64,000 bases of DNA from JANXSF01 sp043745195 (lineage in GTDB: Bacteria > Acidobacteriota > Terriglobia > Bryobacterales > Bryobacteraceae): the NCBI GenBank assembly GCA_043745195.1, contig JAYTTF010000247.1:41450-105449 (forward strand), written 5' to 3'. Positions 8,404 through 17,198 of the stretch are shown one piece after another. A program made the position numbers and the translations under genes. How positions within the stretch are numbered: position 1 is the first letter of the stretch; every line of letters begins with the position of its first letter. Below the pieces are notes generated by a model that worked only from the letters and a program-made list of their open reading frames with translations, made no database searches and had not been told where the DNA came from.

Positions 8404-9503
8404 AAATGCAATTGTATTGAGGCGACGATTATTCCGAGTTCGCGGTTATCACCCTTGCCGGGTACGATGGAATGCGACAATCGAAAGTGTAACGGCTTAG
8501 CTGTCTGTTCTGCTGGCAATGCCCGGACGAACTGAAATTCGCCCTCTCGCTCATATATTTCCGGCTCCAGATAAATCCCTCCAATTTCCGATTCCAAAGT
8601 GATTGAGCCATTATCTTGCAGCACAATTTCAGGAATGTAGATCTCCAATGATATTTTCTTTGCTCGCCTTGCTTCAAGCGGAATGGCGATGCTGAAGGAG
8701 CCTGCTGTCCAGCGCCAGCCGTGACCATCGTGCTCATGCCAACCATTTAGTAACTCCACATTGTTCATTTGGTGAGCGCTCCGCAGCAGCATAAAGGCCC
8801 GCTCATCTCGCTCAAGGCTGTTTGTATCCGATTGCGAACTGCCGAAAGTGCGAAAAGCGAGAATTTGCCAACCGGCACGTTCCACCAATCTTCGGAGTGC
8901 CGGTTCAGAAAAAATCCAATAATTGCTTCGATCCTGATTGAGCTCGTGGCTACCTAAAAGGTAGGCCAGAGCTTCATTCCCCAAAGGCATTCCAGAGGGA
9001 GACACACGAGCCACCCTGGTGCTGACAAACAAATACTTTACTTGCCTTGTTAGTTTTTCCAGGGCGTAAAAGGGATTTTTCAAATGGTAAAGAATGCCAA
9101 GGAAGAAGGCCAATTCAAAGTGTCCATCGGGAAGCCGGAAAATGCTGTCGATATCGGTATCATAGATTTCAACCTTGGATCCCAAATGCGCCTTCAGTGC
9201 ACGGATACCCCGCATTTCATTGGCATTGGTTAGAGCGTGGTCGACTGCAAAAACAGAACACCCAAGGCTTTCCAGAAAAAAGGACCAATCACCATCGGCA
9301 GCGCCTATATCCAGTACTCGTTGTCCGTCACCAACAAAGGAAAAAACGTCGCTGGTTTCAACATCCAACAAGTTCCCGATGTGTTCGATATTGGAAAGCG
9401 AATCATAGGGATACCAAGGAAATGGTACAGATAGTTCCGACTTGGCTTGAAGCAGGCGGGCGTGGAATGCTTCTACCCGCAGGCGAACTTCTTCCAGTTT
9501 CAT
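8400..9503 (-). CDS. SAM-dependent methyltransferase (DUF1698/CmoB-like fold)
   Basis: A 367-residue Rossmann methyltransferase. Motif I is VLDIGAADGDWSFFLES, and GILYHLKNPFYALEKL resembles the DUF1698/CmoB group. The region WYPYDSLSNIEHIGNLLD upstream of motif I also fits that group. After about residue 230 there is a second domain, rich in beta strand (RRAKKISLEIYIPEIVL), that I do not recognise. CmoB itself modifies tRNA wobble uridine, but this protein is divergent and has an extra domain, so the substrate is open. It lies 22 nt downstream of an SPFH gene and overlaps the next gene by 4 nt. Confidence 0.75.
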   Translation of the reverse strand: MKLEEVRLRVEAFHARLLQAKSELSVPFPWYPYDSLSNIEHIGNLLDVETSDVFSFVGDGQRVLDIGAADGDWSFFLESLGCSVFAVDHALTNANEMRGIRALKAHLGSKVEIYDTDIDSIFRLPDGHFELAFFLGILYHLKNPFYALEKLTRQVKYLFVSTRVARVSPSGMPLGNEALAYLLGSHELNQDRSNYWIFSEPALRRLVERAGWQILAFRTFGSSQSDTNSLERDERAFMLLRSAHQMNNVELLNGWHEHDGHGWRWTAGSFSIAIPLEARRAKKISLEIYIPEIVLQDNGSITLESEIGGIYLEPEIYEREGEFQFVRALPAEQTAKPLHFRLSHSIVPGKGDNRELGIIVASIQLHF

Positions 9504-9525
9504 TAGTAACTAGAGTAGCGGGTTT

Positions 9526-10425
9526 CTAGTCAGGTTTATCTTTGGCCGCCAAGATTGATTGCAACAGGCCACCATTGCCTGAGGCCATCAACGTCAACCG
9601 CCCGGATCCCTCGGTCACTTTTTGATTTTCCAGGATCTCAAATAGCGCCTTCACCACCGCAGGCTGCTTGGCGATTTCCCGTAATGCTTGACCTAATGTA
9701 TTGGGACGAATGGCTGAAGCTCTGCCAAACTCTATGGACGCTTCCCGTTCCGCTGAACTGGTAATTACGCTCACCTGATTCGCTCCAGCCTGCTTGATGG
9801 CCGAGGTAACTTGTCGTAACCGATTGACCACCTTTTCCTCAATCTGATGAATCATGTTTTTGTCCCGGAAGTGCACTTTCCGGATATAAACCGAACCCAA
9901 CTGATAACCCCATTCATTAGAACGTGGCGATACCTCATCGCGCACTGTTTGGCTCATTTTATGGCGCGTTCCCAGCATCTCATTCAACGGCATATTGCTT
10001 AGGCAACGTACCGTTGCGTTGCTTACATTGGCGCGCAAGGAGCCTCTTGGATCTGTATTCTTGAACAAATAGGCAACAGGATCGCTAACCCACATTTCGT
10101 ACCAGATACCGATTCCCATAGGTGCGCCCTCTTCGGAATTCACCGGCTCACTCCGGCGATACTCCTGGTCCAATCGCCTGTCAATGACGTAACACTTGCC
10201 AAATATATTGACGATCAACGCGGCTGCTCCTATTTCGAACAGCAGAAAATGAAGGCCAGGCTCATCGATCACCGTCAACACTTTTCCGAACAGAACAAAG
10301 GCTCGGCATTGGCGCTCTTCTACGATTGTGTAAAAGCCGAAGAGTTTTAAGATTCCCAATAGAAATGGAACTCCAAACATCATCATCAGGAACGTTCCGA
10401 CAATTGTGGGAATCATTTCGATCAT
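9526..10425 (-). CDS. SPFH/Band 7 domain membrane protein (second of two)
   Basis: A 299-residue protein with an N-terminal hydrophobic segment (about residues 5-31) followed by an SPFH/stomatin-like domain: FYTIVEERQCRAFVLFGKVL, then EPGLHFLLFEIG, then SDPVAYLF. A charged region VNRLRQVTSAIKQAGANQ and AEREASIEFGRA follow. SPFH proteins oligomerise at the membrane and organise proteases or lipid domains. Its start overlaps the stop of the preceding SPFH gene by 4 nt, which fits a hetero-oligomer made from equal translation, as with HflK/HflC. That comparison is an inference; the sequences are not close to HflK or HflC. Confidence 0.8.
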   Translation of the reverse strand: MIEMIPTIVGTFLMMMFGVPFLLGILKLFGFYTIVEERQCRAFVLFGKVLTVIDEPGLHFLLFEIGAAALIVNIFGKCYVIDRRLDQEYRRSEPVNSEEGAPMGIGIWYEMWVSDPVAYLFKNTDPRGSLRANVSNATVRCLSNMPLNEMLGTRHKMSQTVRDEVSPRSNEWGYQLGSVYIRKVHFRDKNMIHQIEEKVVNRLRQVTSAIKQAGANQVSVITSSAEREASIEFGRASAIRPNTLGQALREIAKQPAVVKALFEILENQKVTEGSGRLTLMASGNGGLLQSILAAKDKPD

Positions 10426-11402
10426 CGGGGGACCTCCATATACAAGTCCTTGGCTTTGTCGTATAGTCGCAGCCGGACGGTTCGCAGATAGGCCTCCAAT
10501 ACTTCAGGCCCAGTGGCGTAAAGAGTGGTTAACTCTGCGGCTAAAAGCTTCACCGGCTCCACTTCAGCTTGAGCTTTCAACATTGCGATTTCTACAGCTC
10601 TTTTCGATTGAACAATTTTCTGATCTGCCCCGGCTTGGGCTAAGCTAATATCGCTGGAAACGTGATTATGTGCCGTGTTGATGGCTGCTAATGCGGAATC
10701 CACTTCGGGAGGCGGGTCAATGCCGGTAATTAGAGATGCATCCAAAACCACTCCGTAACGGGCTGCTGTGGACCGGCATTCCAAATCCATATACTCATTT
10801 AGGTCTCGTAAGTTTTTGCGAAGATCGTTGATAGAAACTCCGGTGACTTCGCTGCCTGGAAGGTCGCCTGGATCGTCCCCCTTTTTAGCTTCAAAATTGG
10901 CTATCCGTTGACGTAGCACGGAAACGAAATAACCCATTACATGAACTATGGGTCTCTTGATTCCGAATATGTAAGCGTACAGATTCGATTCGCTCACACG
11001 GAATCGAATTTGGCCAGTTAGACCGGTATTTAGCTGATCCTTGGTAACAGCATCGAGTTTAGTGCCACCACTATTTGCCGATGGGTCTTCTGGATCAAGC
11101 GCCATGTCGACGGTCGAAGTGGCAATGGAGACTTTGTAAATTTTCTCCCAAGGCATTTTGAAATATGGGCCGCCTGGGCCAATTACGCGTACCTGCGGAT
11201 AGGTGTAGCGGCTCTTTTCTTCCTCGCGTAGGAAAGCGGAAATAGGATCGTCCAGAGTGGTACGGGAATCAATCCGCTCAGCCCGCCCGAAAACGGTTTT
11301 TACAGCCCGCTCATTTTGGTCAACGGTATAGAGCCCCATTACCAAAACGCGGACCACAAACCACAAAGTGAAGCCAATGAGTATGCCAATAAAAGATTCC
11401 AT
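10422..11402 (-). CDS. SPFH/Band 7 domain membrane protein (first of two)
   Basis: A 326-residue protein with one N-terminal membrane helix (about residues 4-24), then the SPFH signature LYTVDQNERAVKTVFGRAE and GPGGPYFKMPWEKIYKVSI. The C-terminal part, EVDSALAAINTAHNHVSSD then KIVQSKRAVEIAMLKAQAEV, is predicted helical as in stomatin-like proteins. It heads a likely operon with the second SPFH gene, the methyltransferase and the isomerase. The upstream gap to the Rpn-type nuclease is 44 nt. Partner protease and function are unknown. Confidence 0.82.
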   Translation of the reverse strand: MESFIGILIGFTLWFVVRVLVMGLYTVDQNERAVKTVFGRAERIDSRTTLDDPISAFLREEEKSRYTYPQVRVIGPGGPYFKMPWEKIYKVSIATSTVDMALDPEDPSANSGGTKLDAVTKDQLNTGLTGQIRFRVSESNLYAYIFGIKRPIVHVMGYFVSVLRQRIANFEAKKGDDPGDLPGSEVTGVSINDLRKNLRDLNEYMDLECRSTAARYGVVLDASLITGIDPPPEVDSALAAINTAHNHVSSDISLAQAGADQKIVQSKRAVEIAMLKAQAEVEPVKLLAAELTTLYATGPEVLEAYLRTVRLRLYDKAKDLYMEVPR

Positions 11403-11446
11403 AGCATATGCAGTATAGCTTTTTAACCGGTTTAGGAGGAAGCTAC

Positions 11447-12283
11447 TTACTGCAGAACTTCATCAATGGACGAAACGGACAATATCCTGATTCCCCAGCG
11501 ATCAAGTTCTGGCTGCGTAGCACGTTGAAGTTTTTGTTCGGTAGCAAGCGACAGTGGGCCGAATTTTTGTTCCAATAAAAGCCTCAGAAGATGGGTTTCC
11601 CCTTCATTCCTACCTTCATTCCTACCCTTCTCTATACCTTTCTCCATGCCTTCGTTATAGAGCCGCCTCAGTAATTTGTCATCATCAATGCTTAGTGTAA
11701 ATGCCATGGTCTTCACCCCTTCGATCACTATTTCCGACAAGTCTCGCTTATATGAGAGTATCAAAAGCAGTCGTACAGCGCGCTCGCGAAGCTCCGGTTC
11801 CAACCTACGAAGCCTTTCCAGAATTTGGTCGATTCGAACCCTGGGATCAGGTTGTCGGCAAAGGATGGATAGAATCACATCGCCTATGCTTGGGCTGTTC
11901 CATAAATCCTCGGCGTTAAGGCTCCCAATATCCACAATTGAATACTGAAACTGCAACCATTCCAAGTCCAAGCGATCCGGCATTTTCAGAGGTTCGTTAC
12001 CCACATACAGTACAAATTGGCGGGGAGCCAATCCATATTTCCTGTAGAGTGCCACAAAGTAATCCAGCATCCGTTCTGCCATTCCAATGTCGTTTGAACT
12101 CTGAAATTCCATGTGGAATATTCCACCATCTGCAAGACGGCAGACAAAATCGACACGCTGGGCGCGGGTCTCGGTTAATTCAACATTGAGCCACTCGACA
12201 GGAGCAACACCCGCCAACCGTTCCGTCAAACCAATTTCGAATGACTGAAAGAGCTCCTTCAAGGCAATGTCGTATTGATACAT
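11447..12283 (-). CDS. Rpn-type PD-(D/E)XK nuclease (recombination-promoting nuclease/putative transposase family)
   Basis: About 278 residues. The PD-(D/E)XK core is visible as RVDFVCRLADGG followed by HMEFQSS, giving the Asp...Glu-x-Gln pattern of Rpn/YhgA-like proteins. Further on are FVLYVGNEP and a linker of glycine-charged repeats (GMEKGIEKGRNEGRNEGE). The C-terminus, LLLEQKFGPLSLATEQKLQ, matches the DUF4351 tail common in this family. Rpn proteins are DNA nucleases linked to RecA-independent recombination and are often multi-copy. The ATG at 12283 (MYQYDIALKEL) is preferred over a GTG at 12316. The direct repeat that encodes the linker suggests replication slippage. Confidence 0.83.
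   Translation of the reverse strand: MYQYDIALKELFQSFEIGLTERLAGVAPVEWLNVELTETRAQRVDFVCRLADGGIFHMEFQSSNDIGMAERMLDYFVALYRKYGLAPRQFVLYVGNEPLKMPDRLDLEWLQFQYSIVDIGSLNAEDLWNSPSIGDVILSILCRQPDPRVRIDQILERLRRLEPELRERAVRLLLILSYKRDLSEIVIEGVKTMAFTLSIDDDKLLRRLYNEGMEKGIEKGRNEGRNEGETHLLRLLLEQKFGPLSLATEQKLQRATQPELDRWGIRILSVSSIDEVLQ
11601..11624. repeat. Perfect tandem duplication of a 12-bp unit inside the Rpn-type nuclease gene
   Basis: The unit CCTTCATTCCTA occurs twice head-to-tail at 11601-11612 and 11613-11624. It is in frame and codes for the repeated RNEG of the nuclease linker, so copy-number change would lengthen or shorten the linker without a frameshift. Confidence 0.9.
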
Positions 12284-12324
12284 GCAATGGGGCTTGGCTT
12301 CAGAATAGCAGAGCACGGAATTTT

Positions 12325-12342
12325 CTGATCCTTTTGGATCAG
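12325..12342. promoter_or_regulatory. Perfect 7-bp inverted repeat between divergent nuclease and glutathione peroxidase genes
   Basis: CTGATCC (12325-12331), loop TTTT, GGATCAG (12336-12342). It lies in the only gap between two divergent genes, 19 nt before the peroxidase ATG. It could be an operator or an mRNA 5' hairpin; no protein can be assigned. Confidence 0.4.
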
Positions 12343-12361
12343 CCCTAGCATCAGTTACTTT

Positions 12362-12883
12362 ATGAGAAGATTTTCGATTCTAGGAACATTACTGATGGCC
12401 TCCATACTCCAAGCCGAAACGGTTCATGATTTCACTCTGAAAAACATTGACGGGGCCAACATGCCTCTTTCTGCTTATAAAGGCAAAGTGCTGCTTGTGG
12501 TCAATACTGCCAGCCAATGTGGGTACACTCCCCAATATACTGGCCTTGAGGCTGTTGCCAAGAAATTCAAAGACCGTGGCCTAGTTGTTCTTGGTGTGCC
12601 TGCCAATAACTTTGGCGGCCAGGAACCTGGCACGAATGAAGAGATCAAAACGTTTTGTACTCGCAACTACAAAGTGACGTTCCCTATGGCGGCGAAAGTC
12701 TCCGTCAAAGGTGACGATCAAGCACCGCTATTTAAGTACTTGAGCACAGTTTCTGGTGCACCTAAATGGAACTTTACGAAATATCTGGTAGATCGAAACG
12801 GCAAAGTGCTCATGCGTTTTGACTCTGGCGTGACCCCGGAATCGACTGAGTTGACTTCTGCGATTGAAGCCGCTTTGAAGTAG
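12362..12883 (+). CDS. Glutathione peroxidase-family protein, exported
   Basis: A 173-residue thiol peroxidase of the GPx fold. An N-terminal signal peptide (about residues 1-18, ending LQA) points to the periplasm. The catalytic tetrad is visible: peroxidatic C53 in NTASQCGYT, Q87 in ANNFGGQEPG, and W136-N137 in PKWNFTKY. C99 (FCTRNYKVTFP) fits the resolving Cys of thioredoxin-dependent bacterial GPx enzymes, so the electron donor is more likely thioredoxin-like than glutathione. The last 74 nt overlap the 3' end of the convergent DnaE-family gene. Confidence 0.93.
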   Translation: MRRFSILGTLLMASILQAETVHDFTLKNIDGANMPLSAYKGKVLLVVNTASQCGYTPQYTGLEAVAKKFKDRGLVVLGVPANNFGGQEPGTNEEIKTFCTRNYKVTFPMAAKVSVKGDDQAPLFKYLSTVSGAPKWNFTKYLVDRNGKVLMRFDSGVTPESTELTSAIEAALK

Positions 12884-15800
12884 GGGCATAGATCCGCGAG
12901 GCATTCAACATCACCCCTTTGCGATTATCAAAAGGGTCTGCAACACAGCGGGCGGCGATAACTGGATTCGCAGTTAGGTGACCGAACTCCTGATAAACAT
13001 TGGCGAACATGGTTACCTCCATGAAGCCGGTGGGATCGGCAAGCGTAACAAATTTCATGGGCCCGGCAGTGGTTGGATGAATCCTGTCGGCCACAATCAC
13101 ACCTGCCACTTCAAATTCCTGATGGAAATACCGTTCCGGATGATGCAGCAACTCGGATGCCGGCGTGTAATGCAACCAGTCCAACCCTGGTGCATAGTAA
13201 TCCATCGGATGGCAGCTTACAGGAAACCCAAGCAATTCCTGCTCCCAGCGCGCCTGCAAGGTTTCCATGGCATCGGGAGCTTCATCCCCGGTGGTGGGCA
13301 TGTCCGGCTCAAATAATGTGGGGGCCGCACCACGCATTGCTTCCAAACGGGACAGCCTCCAGAACAGCCTGCCTCGTGGTTCTAGAAAACAATCAAGAGC
13401 TCCAGTTTTAAGCAACGCCACCCATTCGTCATGCTGCGGTTTTGTGCGACGGAAAAAATCGCCGGCATCACTGAAAGGCCGTCCGGCTGTAATCCGGTCC
13501 ACGGTAGCCGTATTCAGACCTTTCACTTGATCCAGCGGTAACCGTACTTTTGTCCCGCGCACTTGAAAACGATGGGCGTCCGAGGTTGCCACTTCCGGAG
13601 CCAAAAACTGAGCACCTGCGCGCAAGGCTTCCAGTACATAGACAATCGGCGAATAAAATCCGCGCCTGTTGGAAAGTACTGATGCCAGGTATTCAATGGG
13701 ATATCGCGCTTTGATCCAAGCACCCTGAAACGCTTCCACCGCATAAGCAGCGGAATGCGCCTTGTTGAACATATAACCGGCGAACTCGCGTAACTGCTCC
13801 CAAACCTTTTCCACTTCTTTTGCTGTATGTCCACGTGCCAGTCCGCAGCACCGGAACTCTTCGCCCAAAGAGTTGATCTTGGCATGATCTTTGTTTTTCA
13901 CAAGCGCCCGTCGCAACAGGTCCGCCTTACCCCACGGCAATCCAGCAAAACCATTGGCTACCAGCAAAATGTGCTCTTCGTAAACAAGCAATCCAAACGT
14001 TTCGCGCAAGGCTGGTTCCAAAGACGGATGGGCATAAGTTACCGGTTCCAATCCCTGTAACCGACGGGCGTAGGAACGCTTGCGGCCTTCGTTGGCCGCG
14101 CCGGGACGAATCACGGATTCAAGAGCCGTCAGGCAATCAATATCACGGCACCCAGTCATCACCAGCAAGCCATGCATATTGGGTGACTCAATATGGAAAA
14201 CACCGCGAGCATCACCTGTAGAAATGGAATCCCATGTGACTTGATCGGTTTCGTCAATTGCATCCAGGTGGATTGTCTCACCCCGATTGGTCTGCACATT
14301 GGCCACCGAATCACGCAGCACGCTTAAGCCCGCCTGACCCAGCAGATCCATTTTCAATAGCCCCAGTTCTTCCACATCGTCCATTGCGAAATGAGTAGTC
14401 AGAATGCCTTTGGCACTTCGGAATAGAGGCATCATTTGAGTAATAGGACGGGCGCTGATCACCAATCCACAGGGATGCATGGTGAAGTGGCGCGGCACGC
14501 CATCAAACTGTGGGGCCATGGCCAGAATGGTGCGCCAAGGCTCCTGATCATAAGGCAGATGCCTGCATTCTGGTGATTGGCGGATTACGTCCATCCCCCC
14601 ACCTTCGCCGGTGAATCGAGACCAGGGCAGATGCTCGGTAAACCGCCGCACTTCGCGTTCAGGAATACCATACACTTTGGCAATATCTGCTACTGCGGCG
14701 CGGCCTTGGAAAGTGTTGAAGGCCCCAATCATGGCCGCTTTGTCACGCCCATAGTGGTTGAAAACATATTCCATAACATCGTCGCGACGGTCCCATGGCA
14801 GATCCAAATCAATGTCTGCCAATTTTTGGAATGACATTCGCTCCCGATTTAGAAAGCGTTCAAAGAGAAGATTAAACCGGATAGGGCAAACGTTTCCAAT
14901 ACCCAGTGCGTAGCAAACCAAGCTTCCTGCAGCGCTGCCACGGGCCAATGTGGCAATCCCTTGCGTACCGCACCAACGTACAATGTCGGCGAAGATTAGA
15001 AAATATTCGGCATAGCCAACATCTTCGATAATGGCTAATTCACGATCCAAACGCTCCCAAGGTGGATCATTTTTGTATCGGCGCGCCATGCCTTCACGAC
15101 TCATGCGGCGTAGCATCGCGATTGGAGATTCTCCGCCCCCGCTATCAAATGGCGGAAAGATTACATCGCCCAAAGGGAAATCAAACTGGCAGCGTTCGGC
15201 GATAAGGCGTGTATTGGCCAATGCCTGCGGAAGAGCACCGAACTGCGCTTCCATTTCTGCTGCGGAGTGGAAATGGTAATGCCCGGCCGGTAATTTGGCG
15301 GAATGCGGTTGTCCCAGCATTGTAAGCGTGCGCATGGCCGCCAGAATGTCGTATCTCAAACGATCGGTTTTGTAGCGGTAATGGGCATCGGCAGTAGCTA
15401 CTATCGGCAACCGCATTCGTCGTGCTGCTGCCACAGCCCAGCGGGAATGCGATAAATCCGCTTCATTGTGCGGGGAAATCTCCACAGCCAGATTGCGTCC
15501 ATAAATTTCAAAAATCCTATGCAGACTCTGTTCCCCATAGCCGCTGCGGGAACCCCAAAGGCAAATCAATCCGGAAGCATAGCGCCCCATATCTTCAGCA
15601 GTCACCCCATCCGGGTTATCGATCCGGGTTGAGAGCAACTGACATAAATTGGCATATCCGCGATCATTTTCCACCAGCAACACAACACTATGTCCGCCGG
15701 CCATGGTTACTTCGCTGCCAATGATGGGGCGAATCCCCACGGCCCGTGTTTTTTTGTAGAATTGAACGGCACCAGCCACTGTGTCGCGATCAGTAATTGC

Positions 15801-15911
15801 GGCAACGGGCATGCCTGTCGATTGGACGGCCGCAGTTAAATCGTCAATGGACATCGTTCCGTCTAGCAGGGAGTAAATTGTGTGGTTCCGGAGGGCGATG
15901 TAATCTAACAT
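12810..15911 (-). CDS. DNA polymerase III alpha subunit-like polymerase (DnaE family, possibly DnaE2/ImuC-type)
   Basis: C-family DNA polymerase of about 1033 residues. The PHP domain starts YIALRNHTIYSLLDG. Polymerase motifs include ARGSAAGSLVCYALGI, the acidic motif LADIDLDLPWDRRDDV, and FNKAHSAAYA. An OB-fold near the C-terminus contains FEVAGVIVADRI. The length fits the short DnaE2/ImuC type better than replicative DnaE1 (about 1160), but no imuA or imuB is adjacent, so the subtype is uncertain. The start is the ATG at 15911. A longer open frame with a TTG at 15953 is rejected because it would translate through a perfect palindrome in the promoter. The C-terminal codons overlap the peroxidase gene by 74 nt. 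Confidence 0.88.
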   Translation of the reverse strand: MLDYIALRNHTIYSLLDGTMSIDDLTAAVQSTGMPVAAITDRDTVAGAVQFYKKTRAVGIRPIIGSEVTMAGGHSVVLLVENDRGYANLCQLLSTRIDNPDGVTAEDMGRYASGLICLWGSRSGYGEQSLHRIFEIYGRNLAVEISPHNEADLSHSRWAVAAARRMRLPIVATADAHYRYKTDRLRYDILAAMRTLTMLGQPHSAKLPAGHYHFHSAAEMEAQFGALPQALANTRLIAERCQFDFPLGDVIFPPFDSGGGESPIAMLRRMSREGMARRYKNDPPWERLDRELAIIEDVGYAEYFLIFADIVRWCGTQGIATLARGSAAGSLVCYALGIGNVCPIRFNLLFERFLNRERMSFQKLADIDLDLPWDRRDDVMEYVFNHYGRDKAAMIGAFNTFQGRAAVADIAKVYGIPEREVRRFTEHLPWSRFTGEGGGMDVIRQSPECRHLPYDQEPWRTILAMAPQFDGVPRHFTMHPCGLVISARPITQMMPLFRSAKGILTTHFAMDDVEELGLLKMDLLGQAGLSVLRDSVANVQTNRGETIHLDAIDETDQVTWDSISTGDARGVFHIESPNMHGLLVMTGCRDIDCLTALESVIRPGAANEGRKRSYARRLQGLEPVTYAHPSLEPALRETFGLLVYEEHILLVANGFAGLPWGKADLLRRALVKNKDHAKINSLGEEFRCCGLARGHTAKEVEKVWEQLREFAGYMFNKAHSAAYAVEAFQGAWIKARYPIEYLASVLSNRRGFYSPIVYVLEALRAGAQFLAPEVATSDAHRFQVRGTKVRLPLDQVKGLNTATVDRITAGRPFSDAGDFFRRTKPQHDEWVALLKTGALDCFLEPRGRLFWRLSRLEAMRGAAPTLFEPDMPTTGDEAPDAMETLQARWEQELLGFPVSCHPMDYYAPGLDWLHYTPASELLHHPERYFHQEFEVAGVIVADRIHPTTAGPMKFVTLADPTGFMEVTMFANVYQEFGHLTANPVIAARCVADPFDNRKGVMLNASRIYAPTSKRLQSQKSTQSIPGSRQSQNA

Positions 15912-15914
15912 GTG

Positions 15915-15938
15915 GATAGTGTAAAGTTTTACACTATC
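15915..15938. promoter_or_regulatory. Perfect 11-bp palindrome in the dnaE-like promoter, probable repressor operator
   Basis: GATAGTGTAAA (15915-15925), spacer GT, TTTACACTATC (15928-15938). It ends 3 nt upstream of the polymerase start codon on the minus strand. A possible minus-strand -35 (TTGCAT, 15953-15948) would place a -10 (TAAAAC) inside the palindrome, so a bound repressor would block transcription. DnaE2-type polymerases are commonly under LexA, so an SOS box is a reasonable but unproven reading. Confidence 0.65.
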
Positions 15939-16019
15939 TGTTGAAAAATGCAAGTGGAAACAAGTGGACTCTATGCGTCACATGCGGAAGAATAGAAGAG
16001 CTAAAAGGAATTCAATTGA

Positions 16020-17165
16020 ATGTCACTCACACGAAGATCTGCTGTTGCCCTCACCTTGGCCTCCCTGACTGGTTGCACCAACCCAACCCCGCCGGTTGTT
16101 AAACCGAAGATTACCAAGGAATCTTTCGGTAAGCTACCCGATGGTTCAGATGTTGAAGTTTTCACGTTGTCAAACAAGAACAACGTTGAAATGAGAGTCC
16201 TCTCTTATGGAGGTAGAATCGCTTCTTTGCGCGTACCTGATCGTAAAGGGACGCTGGGAGACATAGTTCTTGGCTTCGAGCGGCTGGAAGACTATCTTAA
16301 GGAAAACCCGTATTTCGGTGCCTTGATCGGACGCTATGGAAATCGAATAGGCAAGGGCAAGTTCCAGTTGGGGGGTAAAGAATATAAATTGGCGATCAAC
16401 AATGGAGAAAACCACCTGCATGGTGGATTGAAAGGGTTCGATAAAGTCTTGTGGAGCGCCAAACAATTGCAAACAGATGATGGTGTCGCAGTAGAATTGA
16501 CCTACATCAGCATGGACGGGGAAGAGGGTTATCCGGGCAACTTGCAAATAAGGGTGACCTATACGCTAACGGATGAGAACGAAATCAAGATCGACTATTT
16601 CGCCACTAGCAGCAAAGTCACCATCGTGAACCTCACCAATCATTCCTACTTTAATTTACTTGGCGCAGGCGAAGGGGAAGTTCTATCCACAGAATTAATG
16701 ATTAACGCCGACAACTTCACGCCGGTAGATAAAGGGTTAATTCCCACCGGTGAAATTCGTCCAGTGAAAGATACGCCTTTCGATTTCACCAAGCCGAAGC
16801 CGATTGGACAAAACATTTATGACGAGACCAACGAACAGATTAAGTTTGGTGGTGGGTACGATCATAATTTCGCTCTCAACAAAGGGGCGGGTGGGCTGAC
16901 AAAGGCAGCGGAAGCATACGAAGCGAAAACGGGTCGTGTCCTGGAAGTATTTACTACCGAACCCGGCGTACAATTTTACACGGGAAATTTTCTGGATGGA
17001 AAGCTGACAGGAAAGAACGGCAAAATCTACAACAAACGTTATGCTTTTTGTTTGGAAACCCAACACTATCCAGATTCACCCAACAAGCCTGATTTTCCCT
17101 CCACAGTATTGCGTCCAGGGGAGCAATACAAATCACAGACGGTGTGGAAATTTTCGGCAAGATAG
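16020..17165 (+). CDS. galM: Aldose 1-epimerase (mutarotase), lipoprotein
   Basis: A 381-residue galactose mutarotase. It interconverts alpha and beta anomers of aldoses. Residues 1-19 form a lipoprotein signal with lipobox LTGC (Cys19), so it acts at the envelope. The family motifs are visible: VLSYGGRIASLRVPDRKG, GRYGNRIGKGKF, NGENHLHGG and the catalytic acid H208 in LTNHSYFNL. The catalytic base is the Glu in CLETQHYPD near the C-terminus. The start has an AAAGGA ribosome site. It is divergent from the polymerase gene and shares a 108-nt intergenic region that holds the palindrome. Confidence 0.95.
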   Translation: MSLTRRSAVALTLASLTGCTNPTPPVVKPKITKESFGKLPDGSDVEVFTLSNKNNVEMRVLSYGGRIASLRVPDRKGTLGDIVLGFERLEDYLKENPYFGALIGRYGNRIGKGKFQLGGKEYKLAINNGENHLHGGLKGFDKVLWSAKQLQTDDGVAVELTYISMDGEEGYPGNLQIRVTYTLTDENEIKIDYFATSSKVTIVNLTNHSYFNLLGAGEGEVLSTELMINADNFTPVDKGLIPTGEIRPVKDTPFDFTKPKPIGQNIYDETNEQIKFGGGYDHNFALNKGAGGLTKAAEAYEAKTGRVLEVFTTEPGVQFYTGNFLDGKLTGKNGKIYNKRYAFCLETQHYPDSPNKPDFPSTVLRPGEQYKSQTVWKFSAR

Positions 17166-17198
17166 AGAACTTTTGTCCCCGCAACCCACTATTTCTAT

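Noticed and set aside
11447..12283. Insertion-sequence transposase
   Set aside because: Although the family name includes putative transposase, no terminal inverted repeats or target duplication are seen, and Rpn proteins act as nucleases without such ends.
15912..15953. Longer N-terminus of the DnaE-family polymerase from a TTG
   Set aside because: It would translate through the perfect palindrome and adds residues with no family similarity; the ATG at 15911 begins just before the PHP domain.
17163..17165. Possible recoded stop joining galM to the following frame
   Set aside because: The codon is TAG, galM is complete at its usual C-terminus, and there is no motif continuing across the stop.
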